This document shows positions 17,340 through 26,562 of a stretch of 64,000 bases of DNA, in pieces. The position numbers and the translations under genes are program-made. How positions within the stretch are numbered: the stretch's first letter is position 1; every line of letters begins with the position of its first letter. Under the pieces are notes generated by a model. It did not search any database. It was not told the DNA's origin and saw only the letters and a list, made by a program, of their open reading frames with translations. The stretch lies in assembly GCA_964611525.1 (NCBI GenBank), contig CAZTAL010000053.1:4963-68962 (forward strand), in the 5' to 3' direction. This DNA comes from JAAYJR01 sp964611525. GTDB lineage: Bacteria; Bacteroidota; Bacteroidia; Bacteroidales; Prolixibacteraceae.

Positions 17340-18872
17340 TTAAAGATGTTGCTCCCTTAACAGGTCGTTCACCGTTTTTACGGGATTAAAAGTTTCAACC
17401 GGAACCTCTGCAAACAAAGTATTCCAGTCACTCATAGCGCCATTCCACAAACCCGGCAATTCCTGTGCTTTTAATTCCCTGCGGTCTATTGATTTTTTAG
17501 AAATAAACCCGGTAGCAGGATCTGTATATTCCGATAAATTATACTTTTCACCTTTATAATTTTTTATAGAACACACTAGGTCAACAGGATTAAAATGGGT
17601 AGAACGTTTTAATATTTCCTGTTGTTGATTATTGTCGGCGTCAATCTGTGAGTTCTCCACAATCTGCAGGGATACTGTACCATCAGGATTCTTTGCCCAA
17701 AAAGGACCTCCTCCGGGTTCTCCCTCATTTTTAACCATGCCACAAACCCGCAAAGGGCGATTAAATTTTTCTTTCAAATATTGATACAAATTTTCTCTTT
17801 CAGTATAATACTGATCATCAACGGGTTTTGTATTTAACACATTTTCAAGAAAATTAGCTGCTGCCACCAGAAAATTATTTCCAAGGGCAACATAGTGCTT
17901 TTCATTTAACTGTTGCTGATAATAAAATAATTCCTCCTGGTATTTTAATAATAAACCGGCCAGTGCTTTTTTATATATTATTGTAGTTTGTTTCAGTCTG
18001 TCAGGAACTACATTATCAATATTTTTAATAAAAATAAGGTCTGCATCCAAATCATTAAGATTTTCTATTAAAGCACCATGACCTCCGGGGCGGAACAGCA
18101 GAGTGCCATCTGTTTCACGAAAAGGTTCATTATTCATACCGACCGCTATTATATCCGTGGAAGGTTTTTGTATGCTGAATGATACATCAAGAATAATACC
18201 CAGTTTTATCTCATATTTATATTTCACCTCGCTTAACAGTCGCTGAAAAAGAGCCATATGTTCCGGCGATACGGTAAAATGAATCCTGGCAACTCTCCTA
18301 CTGTCTGTCGCATAGCCCTCTCCCTCTACAATGTGTTCTTCAAGGGGAGTGCGTGCACCATCATGGTATTTATGAAATTTTATCAAACCCTTGGGAAGGG
18401 AACCGTAATTGAGCCCTTTTTCTGTTAACAAGAACTCAATCCATCTTATGCAGTTTTTATCGCCTTTAAAATCATTTTCAGCAACCTTTTTCAAATCTTC
18501 ATAAAAAGCAAATTCTTCCCTCCTGGCCAAAAACTGTCTTGCAAAAGCATTTTGAGCCAGAGCTGCTGTAGGATCAGCAGCGTTTTTATTTTCTTTTAAT
18601 ACTTTGAAGAGAGCTTTGAACATACGACTGGCAGCTCCGGATGCAGGCACAAATTTAAGAGGCCTCGCCTTATCAGCTATCTTTTGATCAAACCTTTGAA
18701 TATTCTCCTCAATTTGGAGATTATCAAGTACAATGATCCCATTTCCTGCTGTTGCCGCCTCTTCAATTCTCAAAAACGGAAAGCCGGTTTTATAATTCTC
18801 CAGTTGCTTCCTGACCAGCTCCGGATCACTACCACGTTCCTTTATTTGAATTTCATCTTTCGGAGATAACAT
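17340..18872 (-). CDS. DUF4301 family protein
   Basis: A 510-residue protein recognised by its family look: the N-terminal DEIQIKERG segment, FVPASGAASRMFKALF at about 95-110, HYDGARTPLEEHIVEGEG, and the Gly-rich FRPGGHGALIENLNDLDAD at about 278-296, followed by DLIFIKNIDNV. These blocks recall nucleotide-sugar uridylyl/nucleotidyltransferases, with the ASGAASRM loop in the place of a nucleotide-binding G-rich loop. That is inference; the family has no proven function known to me. No signal peptide, so cytoplasmic. Divergent from the radical SAM gene; probably first in a unit with the TPR gene. Confidence 0.85.
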   Translation of the reverse strand: MLSPKDEIQIKERGSDPELVRKQLENYKTGFPFLRIEEAATAGNGIIVLDNLQIEENIQRFDQKIADKARPLKFVPASGAASRMFKALFKVLKENKNAADPTAALAQNAFARQFLARREEFAFYEDLKKVAENDFKGDKNCIRWIEFLLTEKGLNYGSLPKGLIKFHKYHDGARTPLEEHIVEGEGYATDSRRVARIHFTVSPEHMALFQRLLSEVKYKYEIKLGIILDVSFSIQKPSTDIIAVGMNNEPFRETDGTLLFRPGGHGALIENLNDLDADLIFIKNIDNVVPDRLKQTTIIYKKALAGLLLKYQEELFYYQQQLNEKHYVALGNNFLVAAANFLENVLNTKPVDDQYYTERENLYQYLKEKFNRPLRVCGMVKNEGEPGGGPFWAKNPDGTVSLQIVENSQIDADNNQQQEILKRSTHFNPVDLVCSIKNYKGEKYNLSEYTDPATGFISKKSIDRRELKAQELPGLWNGAMSDWNTLFAEVPVETFNPVKTVNDLLREQHL

Positions 18873-19053
18873 ATCATGATTTTGAAATATATTTTAAAAA
18901 TAGAAATAAGATTTTGTTTACGAAATTATTACTACCCTATATTAATAAACTTTTTACATTATTTTTTTAACAAACACTCTTCACCTTACAATAATAAACA
19001 CTCTGTCTTATATGTTTTACTAACTTTATCCGTTTAAAACCAGTCTGCAAAAG

Positions 19054-20001
19054 ATGAATTCATTTGTAAATCCTTATAATACGTGGGGACATAATAAGCG
19101 TTACAACGATTTTTCCACTCATTTCAGGAAACTTTTTTCAGAAAGAGTGCAAAAGGTTTCCATAGATGCAGGTTTTACCTGTCCAAACCGTGACGGCACT
19201 AAGGGACTTGGAGGATGCACTTATTGTAATAATAAAGCTTTTAAACCAACATATTGCGATCCGGGAAACAGTATAAGCAGTCAAATTGATCAGGGAGTAA
19301 AATTTTTTGAAAAGAAATACAAAACAATGCGTTTCCTTGCTTACTTTCAAGCATATACTAATACTTATGCCCCCTTAAAAGACTTGAAACGGTTATATGA
19401 AGAAGCATTGCGGCATCCAAAAATCATAGGACTGGTTATTTCCACACGGCCGGATACTGTAAATGAAGAAATTCTCGATTATTTCGCCTGGCTAACCAAA
19501 AAAGTATACCTGATGGTCGAATTTGGTGTTGAATCGCACCTTGACCGTACATTAACGGCAGTAAACAGGGGACATACATTCTCGGACTCTGTCAGAGCGC
19601 TGGAACAAACAGCACGCCGCAATATCAACAACTGTACCCACATGATATTAGGTCTCCCGGGAGAAAACAGAGACGACTGGCTGGAGCAGGCTTCTACAAT
19701 TTCCCAACTTCCTGTAAAGAATCTTAAACTGCACCAATTACAAATACATAAGGGAACCGTTATGGAGAAACAATACCGGCAGAATCCTGAAAAATTTCAC
19801 ATATTTGATGTTGAAGAATATATAGATTTAGTAGTTGATTATATGGAACGCCTAAATCCTGAAATCATAATAGAAAGATTTATTAGTCAGGCACCGCGTG
19901 AAATATTGATAGCACCTCGTTGGGGACTAAAAAACTTTGAATTCGTGGCAAAACTTGAAAGGAGATTGGAAGAACGGGATACATGGCAGGGTAAATTATA
20001 A
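19054..20001 (+). CDS. TIGR01212/YhcC family radical SAM protein
   Basis: A 315-residue radical SAM enzyme. The cluster motif is the unusual long form CPNRDGTKGLGGCTYC (about 43-58), whose spacing between first and second cysteines is typical of the YhcC family rather than CxxxCxxC. Other marks are the start FRKLFSERVQKVSIDAGF, STRPDTV (about 130), EFGVESHLDRTL and the C-terminal FISQAPREILIAPRWG. The function of the family is not firmly known; a role in tRNA or other nucleotide modification has been discussed. Cytosolic, needs a 4Fe-4S cluster and SAM. First gene of a same-strand run through 24312, though a separate promoter-like site lies before the next gene. Confidence 0.92.
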   Translation: MNSFVNPYNTWGHNKRYNDFSTHFRKLFSERVQKVSIDAGFTCPNRDGTKGLGGCTYCNNKAFKPTYCDPGNSISSQIDQGVKFFEKKYKTMRFLAYFQAYTNTYAPLKDLKRLYEEALRHPKIIGLVISTRPDTVNEEILDYFAWLTKKVYLMVEFGVESHLDRTLTAVNRGHTFSDSVRALEQTARRNINNCTHMILGLPGENRDDWLEQASTISQLPVKNLKLHQLQIHKGTVMEKQYRQNPEKFHIFDVEEYIDLVVDYMERLNPEIIIERFISQAPREILIAPRWGLKNFEFVAKLERRLEERDTWQGKL

Positions 20002-20011
20002 AAAAACATGC

Positions 20012-20019
20012 TATTTTTG
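20012..20019 (+). promoter_or_regulatory. Promoter-like -10 before the OlsF-like gene
   Basis: TATTTTTG, exact TAnnTTTG match, 45 bases before the preferred start at 20065. No matching -33 element, and it lies only 10 bases after the preceding stop codon. Confidence 0.35.
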
Positions 20020-20064
20020 CGTATATGACTTTTGGGTTATTCCAAAATAACAATCAAACAAATA

Positions 20065-21867
20065 ATGGAATTATTAAAGCTGACTGATATTATTAAGGCA
20101 CCTCCCGCTCTGGCAATGTTCGGTGGAGAATATTTCGCTAAATTTCTCATGTATGTCCTCAGGTTTAATAAATTGAATAAAATTTATGAACAAATTGCAT
20201 CAAAAAATGGAATAGAATTCATTGATGAAATTATCAATATTCTGGAATTTAAAATTGAATTTGACGAAAATGAATTAAAAAAAATACCTGCTGCAGGACC
20301 GCTAATTGCTGTTGCAAATCATCCGTTTGGCGGATTTGACGGTCTTTTGTTGATCAAATATTTATCCGCTATAAGGCCTGATGTAAAAGTTATAGGCAAT
20401 TTTTTACTTCAAAAGGTGAATCCTGTCTCTGATTATTTTATAAGCAATAATCCTTTTGACACAAAAAAACAAGTAACTAACAAAATCAGTAACTATCAGG
20501 GAATTACCGAAGCTATCAATCACATAAATAACAATGGAATTTTGTGTATATTTCCGGCAGGAGATCTTAGCACATATGGCACATTTAATAATATTACCGA
20601 CCAGGTTTGGCAGTTCCCTGCAGTAAAATTTGTAAAAAAAGCCCGTGTACCTGTTGTTCCCGTCCTCTTTCAGGGAACAAATACCAGGTTATTTCATCTT
20701 TTTGCAAAAATACATCCTTCATTGCGCCATGTAAGGCTTCCCTCAGAATTGTTAAATAAGAGGCATAAGACAATAAAAATAAGGATCGGTAGTCCTGTTA
20801 GTGTTGAAGAGCAGGACAAATTCAATGATATATATCAATTTAGCCGGTTTATCCGCGCTAAAACATACAGCATGGAATCAAGCTTGGAAGTGAAGCGCTT
20901 CTTCAATTATAATTTAAAAGCCTATTCAAGGCCGCAGCCTATAATTGATCCGGTTCTGAAAGAAATGATATTAAAAGAAATACAAAAAATACGGGAAGAT
21001 TATACTCTTTTCAATATAAGGAATTATACTGCTTTTTGTGCCCCTTCAAAAAATATCCCCAATATTCTTAATGAAATCGGGCGACTGCGAGAAATCACCT
21101 TCAGGGATGTGGGTGAAGGAACTAATCGTAGTATAGATATTGATGAATTTGATCTTTATTATAACCAGATGTTCATCTGGGACGAAACAAACAACCGTAT
21201 AGTAGGTGCTTACCGGATAGGAAAAGGTAAGGATATCCTTGATCAATATGGGAAAAGAGGATTTTACCTGCACTCCCTGTTCCGCATAAGTGATGATTTT
21301 AAGCCGGTACTTAAGGAAAGTCTGGAGTTGGGACGCTCATTTGTCATAAAGGAATATCAGCGCAAACCCATGCCGCTTTTCCTGCTATGGAAAGGAATTT
21401 TGTATTTTCTCTTAAAAAATCCCGAATACCGCTATCTGATCGGACCTGTAAGTATAAGCAATAATTACTCAAAAATTTCAAAAGACCTGATTATCCGCTT
21501 TATTATGCGTAATCACTTTAACTGGAAAATGGCCAGTTTCGTAAAGCCCCGAAAAAGCTACAAGTTCAGAAGTGATAATCCCGATATAAATATATTGATG
21601 GAAAATATGGGGCATGATATAAATCGACTCGATAAAGTTATAGGCGACCTGGATGAACTAAATTCCGGACTGCCGGTTTTATTAAAAAAATATATAAAAC
21701 TGAATTCCAAGATAATTGCATTTAATGTTGACCCTAAATTTAATAATTCCCTCGACGGTTTAATAGTTCTTGATGTCTATGATGTCCCTAAAAATACTAT
21801 TGAATCACTTTCAAAAGAGGCAAACGACGGCTCGATACTTGAACGATTTTACTCAAGTAGGGAATAA
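20065..21867 (+). CDS. OlsF-like two-domain acyltransferase (PlsC-type plus GNAT-type)
   Basis: 600 residues from ATG 20065; an upstream TTG at 20032 is less likely. The N-terminal half is a PlsC-like O-acyltransferase with NHPFGGFDG (about 88-96) and a later FPAGDLS motif. The C-terminal half (from about 300) looks like the OlsB/hemolysin GNAT-type N-acyltransferase, with REITFRDVGEGTNRSIDIDEFD, YRIGKGKDILDQYG and SLELGRSFV. A single protein with both domains corresponds to OlsF of Serratia and Flavobacterium, which makes ornithine lipid by N- then O-acylation; Bacteroides uses separate GlsB and GlsA for glycine lipids. Which amino acid is used here is unknown. Membrane-associated, cytoplasmic face. 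It is followed by the PopT-type transporter gene. Confidence 0.85.
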   Translation: MELLKLTDIIKAPPALAMFGGEYFAKFLMYVLRFNKLNKIYEQIASKNGIEFIDEIINILEFKIEFDENELKKIPAAGPLIAVANHPFGGFDGLLLIKYLSAIRPDVKVIGNFLLQKVNPVSDYFISNNPFDTKKQVTNKISNYQGITEAINHINNNGILCIFPAGDLSTYGTFNNITDQVWQFPAVKFVKKARVPVVPVLFQGTNTRLFHLFAKIHPSLRHVRLPSELLNKRHKTIKIRIGSPVSVEEQDKFNDIYQFSRFIRAKTYSMESSLEVKRFFNYNLKAYSRPQPIIDPVLKEMILKEIQKIREDYTLFNIRNYTAFCAPSKNIPNILNEIGRLREITFRDVGEGTNRSIDIDEFDLYYNQMFIWDETNNRIVGAYRIGKGKDILDQYGKRGFYLHSLFRISDDFKPVLKESLELGRSFVIKEYQRKPMPLFLLWKGILYFLLKNPEYRYLIGPVSISNNYSKISKDLIIRFIMRNHFNWKMASFVKPRKSYKFRSDNPDINILMENMGHDINRLDKVIGDLDELNSGLPVLLKKYIKLNSKIIAFNVDPKFNNSLDGLIVLDVYDVPKNTIESLSKEANDGSILERFYSSRE

Positions 21868-21959
21868 ACCTTTTGATTTATGATTGACTATTTATATTAA
21901 CTATTTATATTGACTGTGTTGATTTACTTCCAGATATATAATATACATAACAATTTTTT

Positions 21960-22901
21960 ATGGAACGAAGACTGAATGATTATTTTATTCTTGCTTTAAA
22001 AGGCATAGGAATGGGAGCTGCTGATGTTGTGCCGGGTGTATCAGGAGGAACTATTGCTTTTATTACCGGAATCTATGAAGAATTGGTAGATTCAATTAAA
22101 TCTATTAACTTAAAGGCAATCAAGCTTCTTTTTACTGGAAAATTTTCTGCTTTCTGGAAATCTATTAACGGCACCTTCCTTATCAGCGTGTTACTGGGAA
22201 TAGCCATTAGTATATTTTCACTTGCCAAAGGATTAAAATATCTGCTGGATCATTATCCGGTACCTGTCTGGTCGTTCTTTTTCGGATTAATACTGGCTTC
22301 TGCTGTTTATATAGCATACAATATCAAAAGTTGGGATATCAAAATGATTCTGGCAGGAATTGCCGGTATTATAGCTGCCGTATTTATTACAATCCTGACA
22401 CCCGCTGAAGCAAACACTTCATGGTGGTTTATCTTTATTTCCGGCTCAATTGCTATTTGTGCCATGATCTTGCCAGGCATTTCAGGAAGTTTTATTTTGG
22501 TTTTGTTAGGCATGTATAAATTCATACTTGAGGCAGTAAGTTCACTTGATCTTTCAGTATTGATCATTTTTGTGGCAGGTGCTGCAATAGGAATTGTCAT
22601 TTTTTCAAATATTCTCTCATGGTTGATAAAAAATTTTCATAATATGACTATAGCAGTGCTTGCCGGGTTTATGGCTGGATCACTGAATAAAGTATGGCCA
22701 TGGAAAGAGGTAACCAAATCATACGTCGATGCCCAAGGCCAAATAAAACCTCTCATGGAGAAAAATATTTTACCGGAAACATATGAACAAATAACAGGAG
22801 AGGATGCATTATTTTGGGTTGCCGTTATTTTGGCCATAACCGGTTTCGTGCTTATTTTTGTAATCCAAAAATTATCAAAAAATGAAAATACAATAAAATG
22901 A
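21960..22901 (+). CDS. popT: DUF368 family polyprenyl-phosphate transporter (PopT-type)
   Basis: A 313-residue polytopic membrane protein with about eight or nine hydrophobic segments. The family hallmark is duplicated: GAADVVPGVSGGTIAFITGIYE at 19-40 and the second half repeat MILPGISGSFILVLLGMYK at about 168-186. DUF368 proteins have been described as transporters that return undecaprenyl phosphate to the cytoplasmic face, recycling the lipid carrier for wall and glycan synthesis. The neighbours are consistent with envelope work (acyltransferase before; WecA-type transferase 2.5 kb after), but no operon with the latter. Its TGA overlaps an ATG (22898-22900) that opens the aroE spacer. Confidence 0.9.
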   Translation: MERRLNDYFILALKGIGMGAADVVPGVSGGTIAFITGIYEELVDSIKSINLKAIKLLFTGKFSAFWKSINGTFLISVLLGIAISIFSLAKGLKYLLDHYPVPVWSFFFGLILASAVYIAYNIKSWDIKMILAGIAGIIAAVFITILTPAEANTSWWFIFISGSIAICAMILPGISGSFILVLLGMYKFILEAVSSLDLSVLIIFVAGAAIGIVIFSNILSWLIKNFHNMTIAVLAGFMAGSLNKVWPWKEVTKSYVDAQGQIKPLMEKNILPETYEQITGEDALFWVAVILAITGFVLIFVIQKLSKNENTIK

Positions 22902-22974
22902 AACGAGTATGATTTTAAATCGCCAAGAGTATGATTTAAACATATGCGAGTTCAATATGATACCTTTGAAAATA
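22898..22974 (+). repeat. aroE-flanking micro-ORF repeat, upstream copy
   Basis: Spacer unit starting ATGAAACGAGT and ending ...GAGTTC-N6-GATACC. Read with a one-base shift it gives MKRV...EFNMIPLK, closely like the downstream copy at 23744-23821. It overlaps the stop codon of the DUF368 gene by an ATGA. Confidence 0.5.
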
Positions 22975-22989
22975 ATTAATTTTAAACGA

Positions 22990-23736
22990 ATGAAACAATA
23001 CGGCTTAATAGGATATCCCCTGACACATAGCTTCTCAAAAAAATTTTTTTCCGAAAAATTTCAAAAAGAGAATACAAATGCCATCTATGAAAATTTTGAA
23101 ATAGAAAACATCTCCTTTTTACCCGACATTTTAAAGAACAATCCCGGATTGGCCGGACTCAATGTGACCATTCCTTATAAGGAACAGGTTATTCCATTCA
23201 TGGATGAGCTCGACCACGAGGCACTCAGAGTTGGCGCGGTTAATACTATTAAGATATACCGTGCAGGACAAAACATTAATCTAAAAGGTTTCAACACTGA
23301 TATCCGTGGTTTTGAAAAATCACTCAGACCCCTGCTGAAAAGTTATCATAAAAAAGCCCTCATACTGGGAACAGGCGGTGCTTCAAAAGCTATAAAATAT
23401 GTACTTGAAAAATTAAGAATAGATTATATCTCGGCATCTATTGAAGAATTAAAAGAAAATGAGATACGCTATGAAGACATAGACAGTAAAATTATCAGAC
23501 AAAGATTACTGATAATTAATGCAACTCCTCTGGGAACATATCCTGATGTGGAAACATTTCCACCAATACCTTACAAATTTCTTACAGAGAACCATTTACT
23601 TTTTGATTTGGTATATAATCCATCTGTCACGAAATTCATGGAAAAAGGAATGTCAGAAGGAGCGGATGTAAAAAACGGATATGAAATGCTGGTATTGCAG
23701 GCGCTTGAATCATATAAAATCTGGAACGAGAAATAA
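22990..23736 (+). CDS. aroE: Shikimate dehydrogenase (NADP+)
   Basis: About 248 residues from ATG 22990; the frame is open back to 22909, but the family starts MKQYGLIGYPLTHSFSK, so the later ATG is right. It reduces 3-dehydroshikimate to shikimate. Motifs: YPLTHSFSKKFF (substrate binding), NVTIPYKE with the catalytic lysine, the pocket FNTDIRGFE with its aspartate, and the dinucleotide loop LGTGGASKA. Late parts include NATPLGTYPD and the closing NGYEMLVLQALESYKIW. The length is a little short compared with E. coli (272), mainly in the NADP domain, which is common in Bacteroidota. It lies in the forward run between PopT-type and phosphatase genes, flanked on both sides by similar micro-ORF spacers. 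Confidence 0.93.
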   Translation: MKQYGLIGYPLTHSFSKKFFSEKFQKENTNAIYENFEIENISFLPDILKNNPGLAGLNVTIPYKEQVIPFMDELDHEALRVGAVNTIKIYRAGQNINLKGFNTDIRGFEKSLRPLLKSYHKKALILGTGGASKAIKYVLEKLRIDYISASIEELKENEIRYEDIDSKIIRQRLLIINATPLGTYPDVETFPPIPYKFLTENHLLFDLVYNPSVTKFMEKGMSEGADVKNGYEMLVLQALESYKIWNEK

Positions 23737-23743
23737 AAATTTA

Positions 23744-23821
23744 ATGAAACGAGTCATGTACTATCGTTCACACAGGAGAAACATTATAAATGACGAGTTC
23801 CATCTCATACCGTTAAAATAA
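23744..23821 (+). CDS. Possible 25-residue micro-ORF (downstream spacer copy)
   Basis: ATG to TAA frame MKRVMYYRSHRRNII... ending EFHLIPLK, in the 100-base spacer between aroE and the phosphatase gene. A related frame, broken by one base, precedes aroE (22898-22974). The conservation of both ends (MKRV and EFxxIPLK) suggests either a short translated leader or a duplicated spacer. No function is known to me. Confidence 0.35.
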   Translation: MKRVMYYRSHRRNIINDEFHLIPLK

Positions 23822-23835
23822 ACAATTATAATGAG

Positions 23836-24312
23836 ATGAAAAAAAGAATATTATTTGTTTGTCTGGGAAATATCTGCAGGTCGCCCAGTGCAGAGGCGGT
23901 TTTTAAAGGATTAATAAAATTCAGGGGAATTTCGGATAATTATGAAGTTGACTCTGCGGGGATTAGTGACTGGCATGTTGGGGAAGCATCAGACCAGCGT
24001 ATGCAATACCATGCAATAGAACGTGGCTATTATCTTGATAGCATCTCAAGAGTATTCGACCCTGAACAGGATTTCGATTCTTTTGACATGATACTGGCAA
24101 TGGATGATGAAAATGTTATCGCTTTGCAAGATATGGCCAGGACACGGGAAGACCTGAAAAAAATTCATAAAATAACAGATTTCAGGGAAAAATGGGATTA
24201 TGCGGAAGTTCCCGATCCCTATTACGGCGGAGAAGAGGGATTCGAACTAGTACTCGATCTATTGGAAGATTCCTGCAGGGGATTACTGGAAGAGTTGGAA
24301 GGAACAGATTAA
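23836..24312 (+). CDS. Low-molecular-weight protein-tyrosine phosphatase
   Basis: A 158-residue cytosolic phosphatase. The catalytic loop CLGNICRS at 9-16 gives Cys9 and Arg15 of the C-x5-R motif, and the general acid is the aspartate of VPDPYYGG near residue 130. The length is normal (about 155). In bacteria these enzymes often dephosphorylate the tyrosine kinases of capsule export (Wzb/Wzc) or arginine-phosphorylated proteins; no kinase is adjacent, so the partner is unknown. It is the last gene of the forward run and is followed by a reverse-oriented copy of the dispersed repeat. Confidence 0.93.
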   Translation: MKKRILFVCLGNICRSPSAEAVFKGLIKFRGISDNYEVDSAGISDWHVGEASDQRMQYHAIERGYYLDSISRVFDPEQDFDSFDMILAMDDENVIALQDMARTREDLKKIHKITDFREKWDYAEVPDPYYGGEEGFELVLDLLEDSCRGLLEELEGTD

Positions 24313-24355
24313 AAACTGATTAAAGAATTCCATAATAATGATAAAATCCTATTAT

Positions 24356-24489
24356 TGAGTTCAGTATAAAAACTGAAATTTTTATTGATTAATACTTTAT
24401 GTTATTTTATAAATGTTTTAAAATCAGTTTAATAAATTTTTTAAATTTGCCTGAAAAGGGAGCGAAGCGCCTTTTTAGACCAGACTCAT
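24356..24489 (-). repeat. Dispersed intergenic repeat, copy D
   Basis: About 134 bases, the reverse complement of a close full-length match to copy A (1218-1350), including the 5' hairpin (CTAAAAAGGCG...CCCTTTTCAG) and core AGTTTTTATACTGAACTCA. It fills the convergent spacer between the phosphatase and MaoC genes. Confidence 0.8.
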
Positions 24490-24502
24490 TAATTTACGAA
24501 AT

Positions 24503-24970
24503 TTAACGAACAAAATGATACAGGAAAGTAACAAGTGCATCATAAGCAGGTTTTTTACGGCCCTCTATCTCTACTACGATCTTAACCTGAATTTTTGTTA
24601 TTCCCCGTAAGTCGCGGATATCATTAAGCCAGACCCGCGCTCTTATCCTGTCATTTACCAGCACCGGCTGCTGAAAACGTAAATTTTCAATTCCATAATT
24701 AACAATCATCTTAACATTGCGCACATCAACAATAGAATACCACAGATATGTCAGCATCGAAACCGTTAAATAACCATGTGCAATTGTACTTTTAAAAGGT
24801 GATTCCTTAGCAGCACGCACAGGTTCAGTATGTATCCACTGATAATCTAATGTGGCATCAGCGAACTTATTAATTTGTTCCTGTGTAATCTTCACATAAT
24901 CGGAAACACCAATCTCTTTTCCCAGTAACAACTTAAATTCTTCGTAACTATTAATGATCGTCTTAGCCAT
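24503..24970 (-). CDS. MaoC family dehydratase (hot-dog fold)
   Basis: A 155-residue protein of the MaoC/(R)-enoyl-CoA hydratase type. The hydratase motif is clear: FADATLDYQWIHTEPVRAA (about 32-50) with catalytic Asp and His, then FKSTIAHGYLTVSML with the second conserved histidine-glycine. It probably hydrates a trans-2-enoyl-CoA or a related thioester; the substrate is not visible from context. Monocistronic, with a 480-base spacer upstream. Confidence 0.9.
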   Translation of the reverse strand: MAKTIINSYEEFKLLLGKEIGVSDYVKITQEQINKFADATLDYQWIHTEPVRAAKESPFKSTIAHGYLTVSMLTYLWYSIVDVRNVKMIVNYGIENLRFQQPVLVNDRIRARVWLNDIRDLRGITKIQVKIVVEIEGRKKPAYDALVTFLYHFVR

Positions 24971-25452
24971 ACAAATAAAATTTTTATTGATGCAAGATAA
25001 ATTATTTTAATTTTATACGGGTAAAAATATTAAACCATAGTGAAAATGAGAAGCCCGGCATAGTATCCATATCCGGCACGATGGTTATTGCAATCTATTT
25101 GATTATAATGAATTTTACCAACAAAAAATCATATCAAAAAAAACATATTAAGTAACAAAAATAATCAAATATATCCATAGCCAGGTTTAACAATTTTTAA
25201 CAATATCTTAACATGTAAGGTTAATAATTTGTAAATCATTTTATTAAACTTTTATTTATATACGGATTATATTATTAAAGAATATCAAATTTATATCTGA
25301 CAGATATTAATGCTGTAATTTTCAAATTATTATAGAACTTATATTAAACGTATAATTATACAAAACAAAACAAAAATTTTATCAGAATTTTGCTATCTTA
25401 TTTATTTTATACTAATTTTGATCTTGCCATTAAATCAATAAGGATCTGATAT
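24971..25452. other. 482-base divergent spacer
   Basis: Very A/T-rich. It carries the promoter of the WecA-type gene at 25389-25420. I see no frame, repeat or strong hairpin in the remainder. Confidence 0.5.
25389..25420 (+). promoter_or_regulatory. Housekeeping promoter of the WecA-type gene
   Basis: TTTG at 25389-25392, 20 bases, then TAATTTTG at 25413-25420: both halves of the Bacteroidota primary promoter (-33 TTTG, -7 TAnnTTTG) at proper spacing, 32 bases before the start codon. The best promoter of this class in the window. Confidence 0.65.
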
Positions 25453-26562
25453 ATGACACTGTTGTTAATTATACTGACTTTTGCCTTAGGATTTATGATA
25501 GTATTTATTACTATTCCTCCTATTTTGCGTGTAGCAAAAGCAAAAAAGCTGTTTGATAACAAAGATGACAGAAAAAATCACATAGGAATCATTCCTCCTT
25601 TGGGCGGTATAGCCATATTTCTCGGATTTATATTTAGCTCTATAATATTTACTGACGGTTATAGCTCATTAACACTAAAATATTTAATTGCATCTTCAAT
25701 TTTAATGTTTTTCATCGGACTAAAAGATGATCTGATGAACATGTCCGCCAAAAGTAAGATCATTTTACAAATACTTGCCGTTCTTCTTCTTTATGCATAC
25801 GGTGGAGTCCGGATAACAGATTGCCAGGGGCTCTTCGGATTAAATGAGGTTAACAATGCTTTTAGCCTCATAATTACAACTTTTGTCATGCTCGCCATTA
25901 TCAATTCTTTTAATCTTATCGATGGAATAGACGGACTGGCATCCGGACTGGCAATAGTTGCATCCATATTATTGGGAACATGGTTTTTTCTTGCCGGACA
26001 TTTTCAGTTATCGGTAATTTCATTCGCCCTTGCAGGCAGCTTGAGCAGCTTTTTCATCTTCAACGTTTTCGGGAAAAGTAAAAAACTATTCATGGGAGAT
26101 ACCGGCTCTCTGATAGTAGGATTGATCATTGCAACGCTGGTAATAAAATTCAACGAACTTAATATACAGAAAAATCTTGCTTATTCTCTCCACGCAGCCC
26201 CGGCAATTTCTTTTAGTTTAGTTATAGTGCCATTGATTGACACCCTGAGAGTCATTACAATCCGGCTAATGAACAAAAAATCACCATTTGCTGCCGACAG
26301 GAATCATATACATCACAGACTTTTATCTCTTTATCCAAGCCATCTGAAGGTTTCCCTGATACTCATCACTGCAAATGTTGTTCTTTTCAGTACTGCATTA
26401 TTGCTCAATAACTTGCTATTTAGTGTTACTACACAGTTTTTTATATTATTATTACTTGGAGTATTCCTTTCCTTTATTCCTTCTTTCCTTCTCAGGAGAA
26501 CAGAGGTTATAGAATTTCACAAATTATCAGAGTATAATTCCTCCAGCAGTAAACGTGCTTAA
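25453..26562 (+). CDS. MraY/WecA family undecaprenyl-phosphate glycosyl-1-phosphate transferase
   Basis: A 369-residue membrane protein with about ten or eleven helices. It links a sugar-1-phosphate from a UDP-sugar to undecaprenyl phosphate, the first step of a surface polysaccharide. Family marks: IPPLGGIAIFLGF, FIGLKDDLMNMS (the DD motif), NSFNLIDGIDGLASGLA, FMGDTGSL, and the loop AADRNHIHHRLL with the histidine-rich motif that separates WecA-type (GlcNAc) enzymes from MraY. GlcNAc-1-P as the sugar is likely but not proven. No glycosyltransferase cluster adjoins it; the gene is alone behind its own good promoter. Confidence 0.9.
   Translation: MTLLLIILTFALGFMIVFITIPPILRVAKAKKLFDNKDDRKNHIGIIPPLGGIAIFLGFIFSSIIFTDGYSSLTLKYLIASSILMFFIGLKDDLMNMSAKSKIILQILAVLLLYAYGGVRITDCQGLFGLNEVNNAFSLIITTFVMLAIINSFNLIDGIDGLASGLAIVASILLGTWFFLAGHFQLSVISFALAGSLSSFFIFNVFGKSKKLFMGDTGSLIVGLIIATLVIKFNELNIQKNLAYSLHAAPAISFSLVIVPLIDTLRVITIRLMNKKSPFAADRNHIHHRLLSLYPSHLKVSLILITANVVLFSTALLLNNLLFSVTTQFFILLLLGVFLSFIPSFLLRRTEVIEFHKLSEYNSSSSKRA

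Noticed and set aside
23744..23821. aroE starting at 22909 with a 27-residue extension
   Set aside because: The extension is spacer-repeat sequence that recurs after aroE, and the family N-terminus begins at the Met of 22990.
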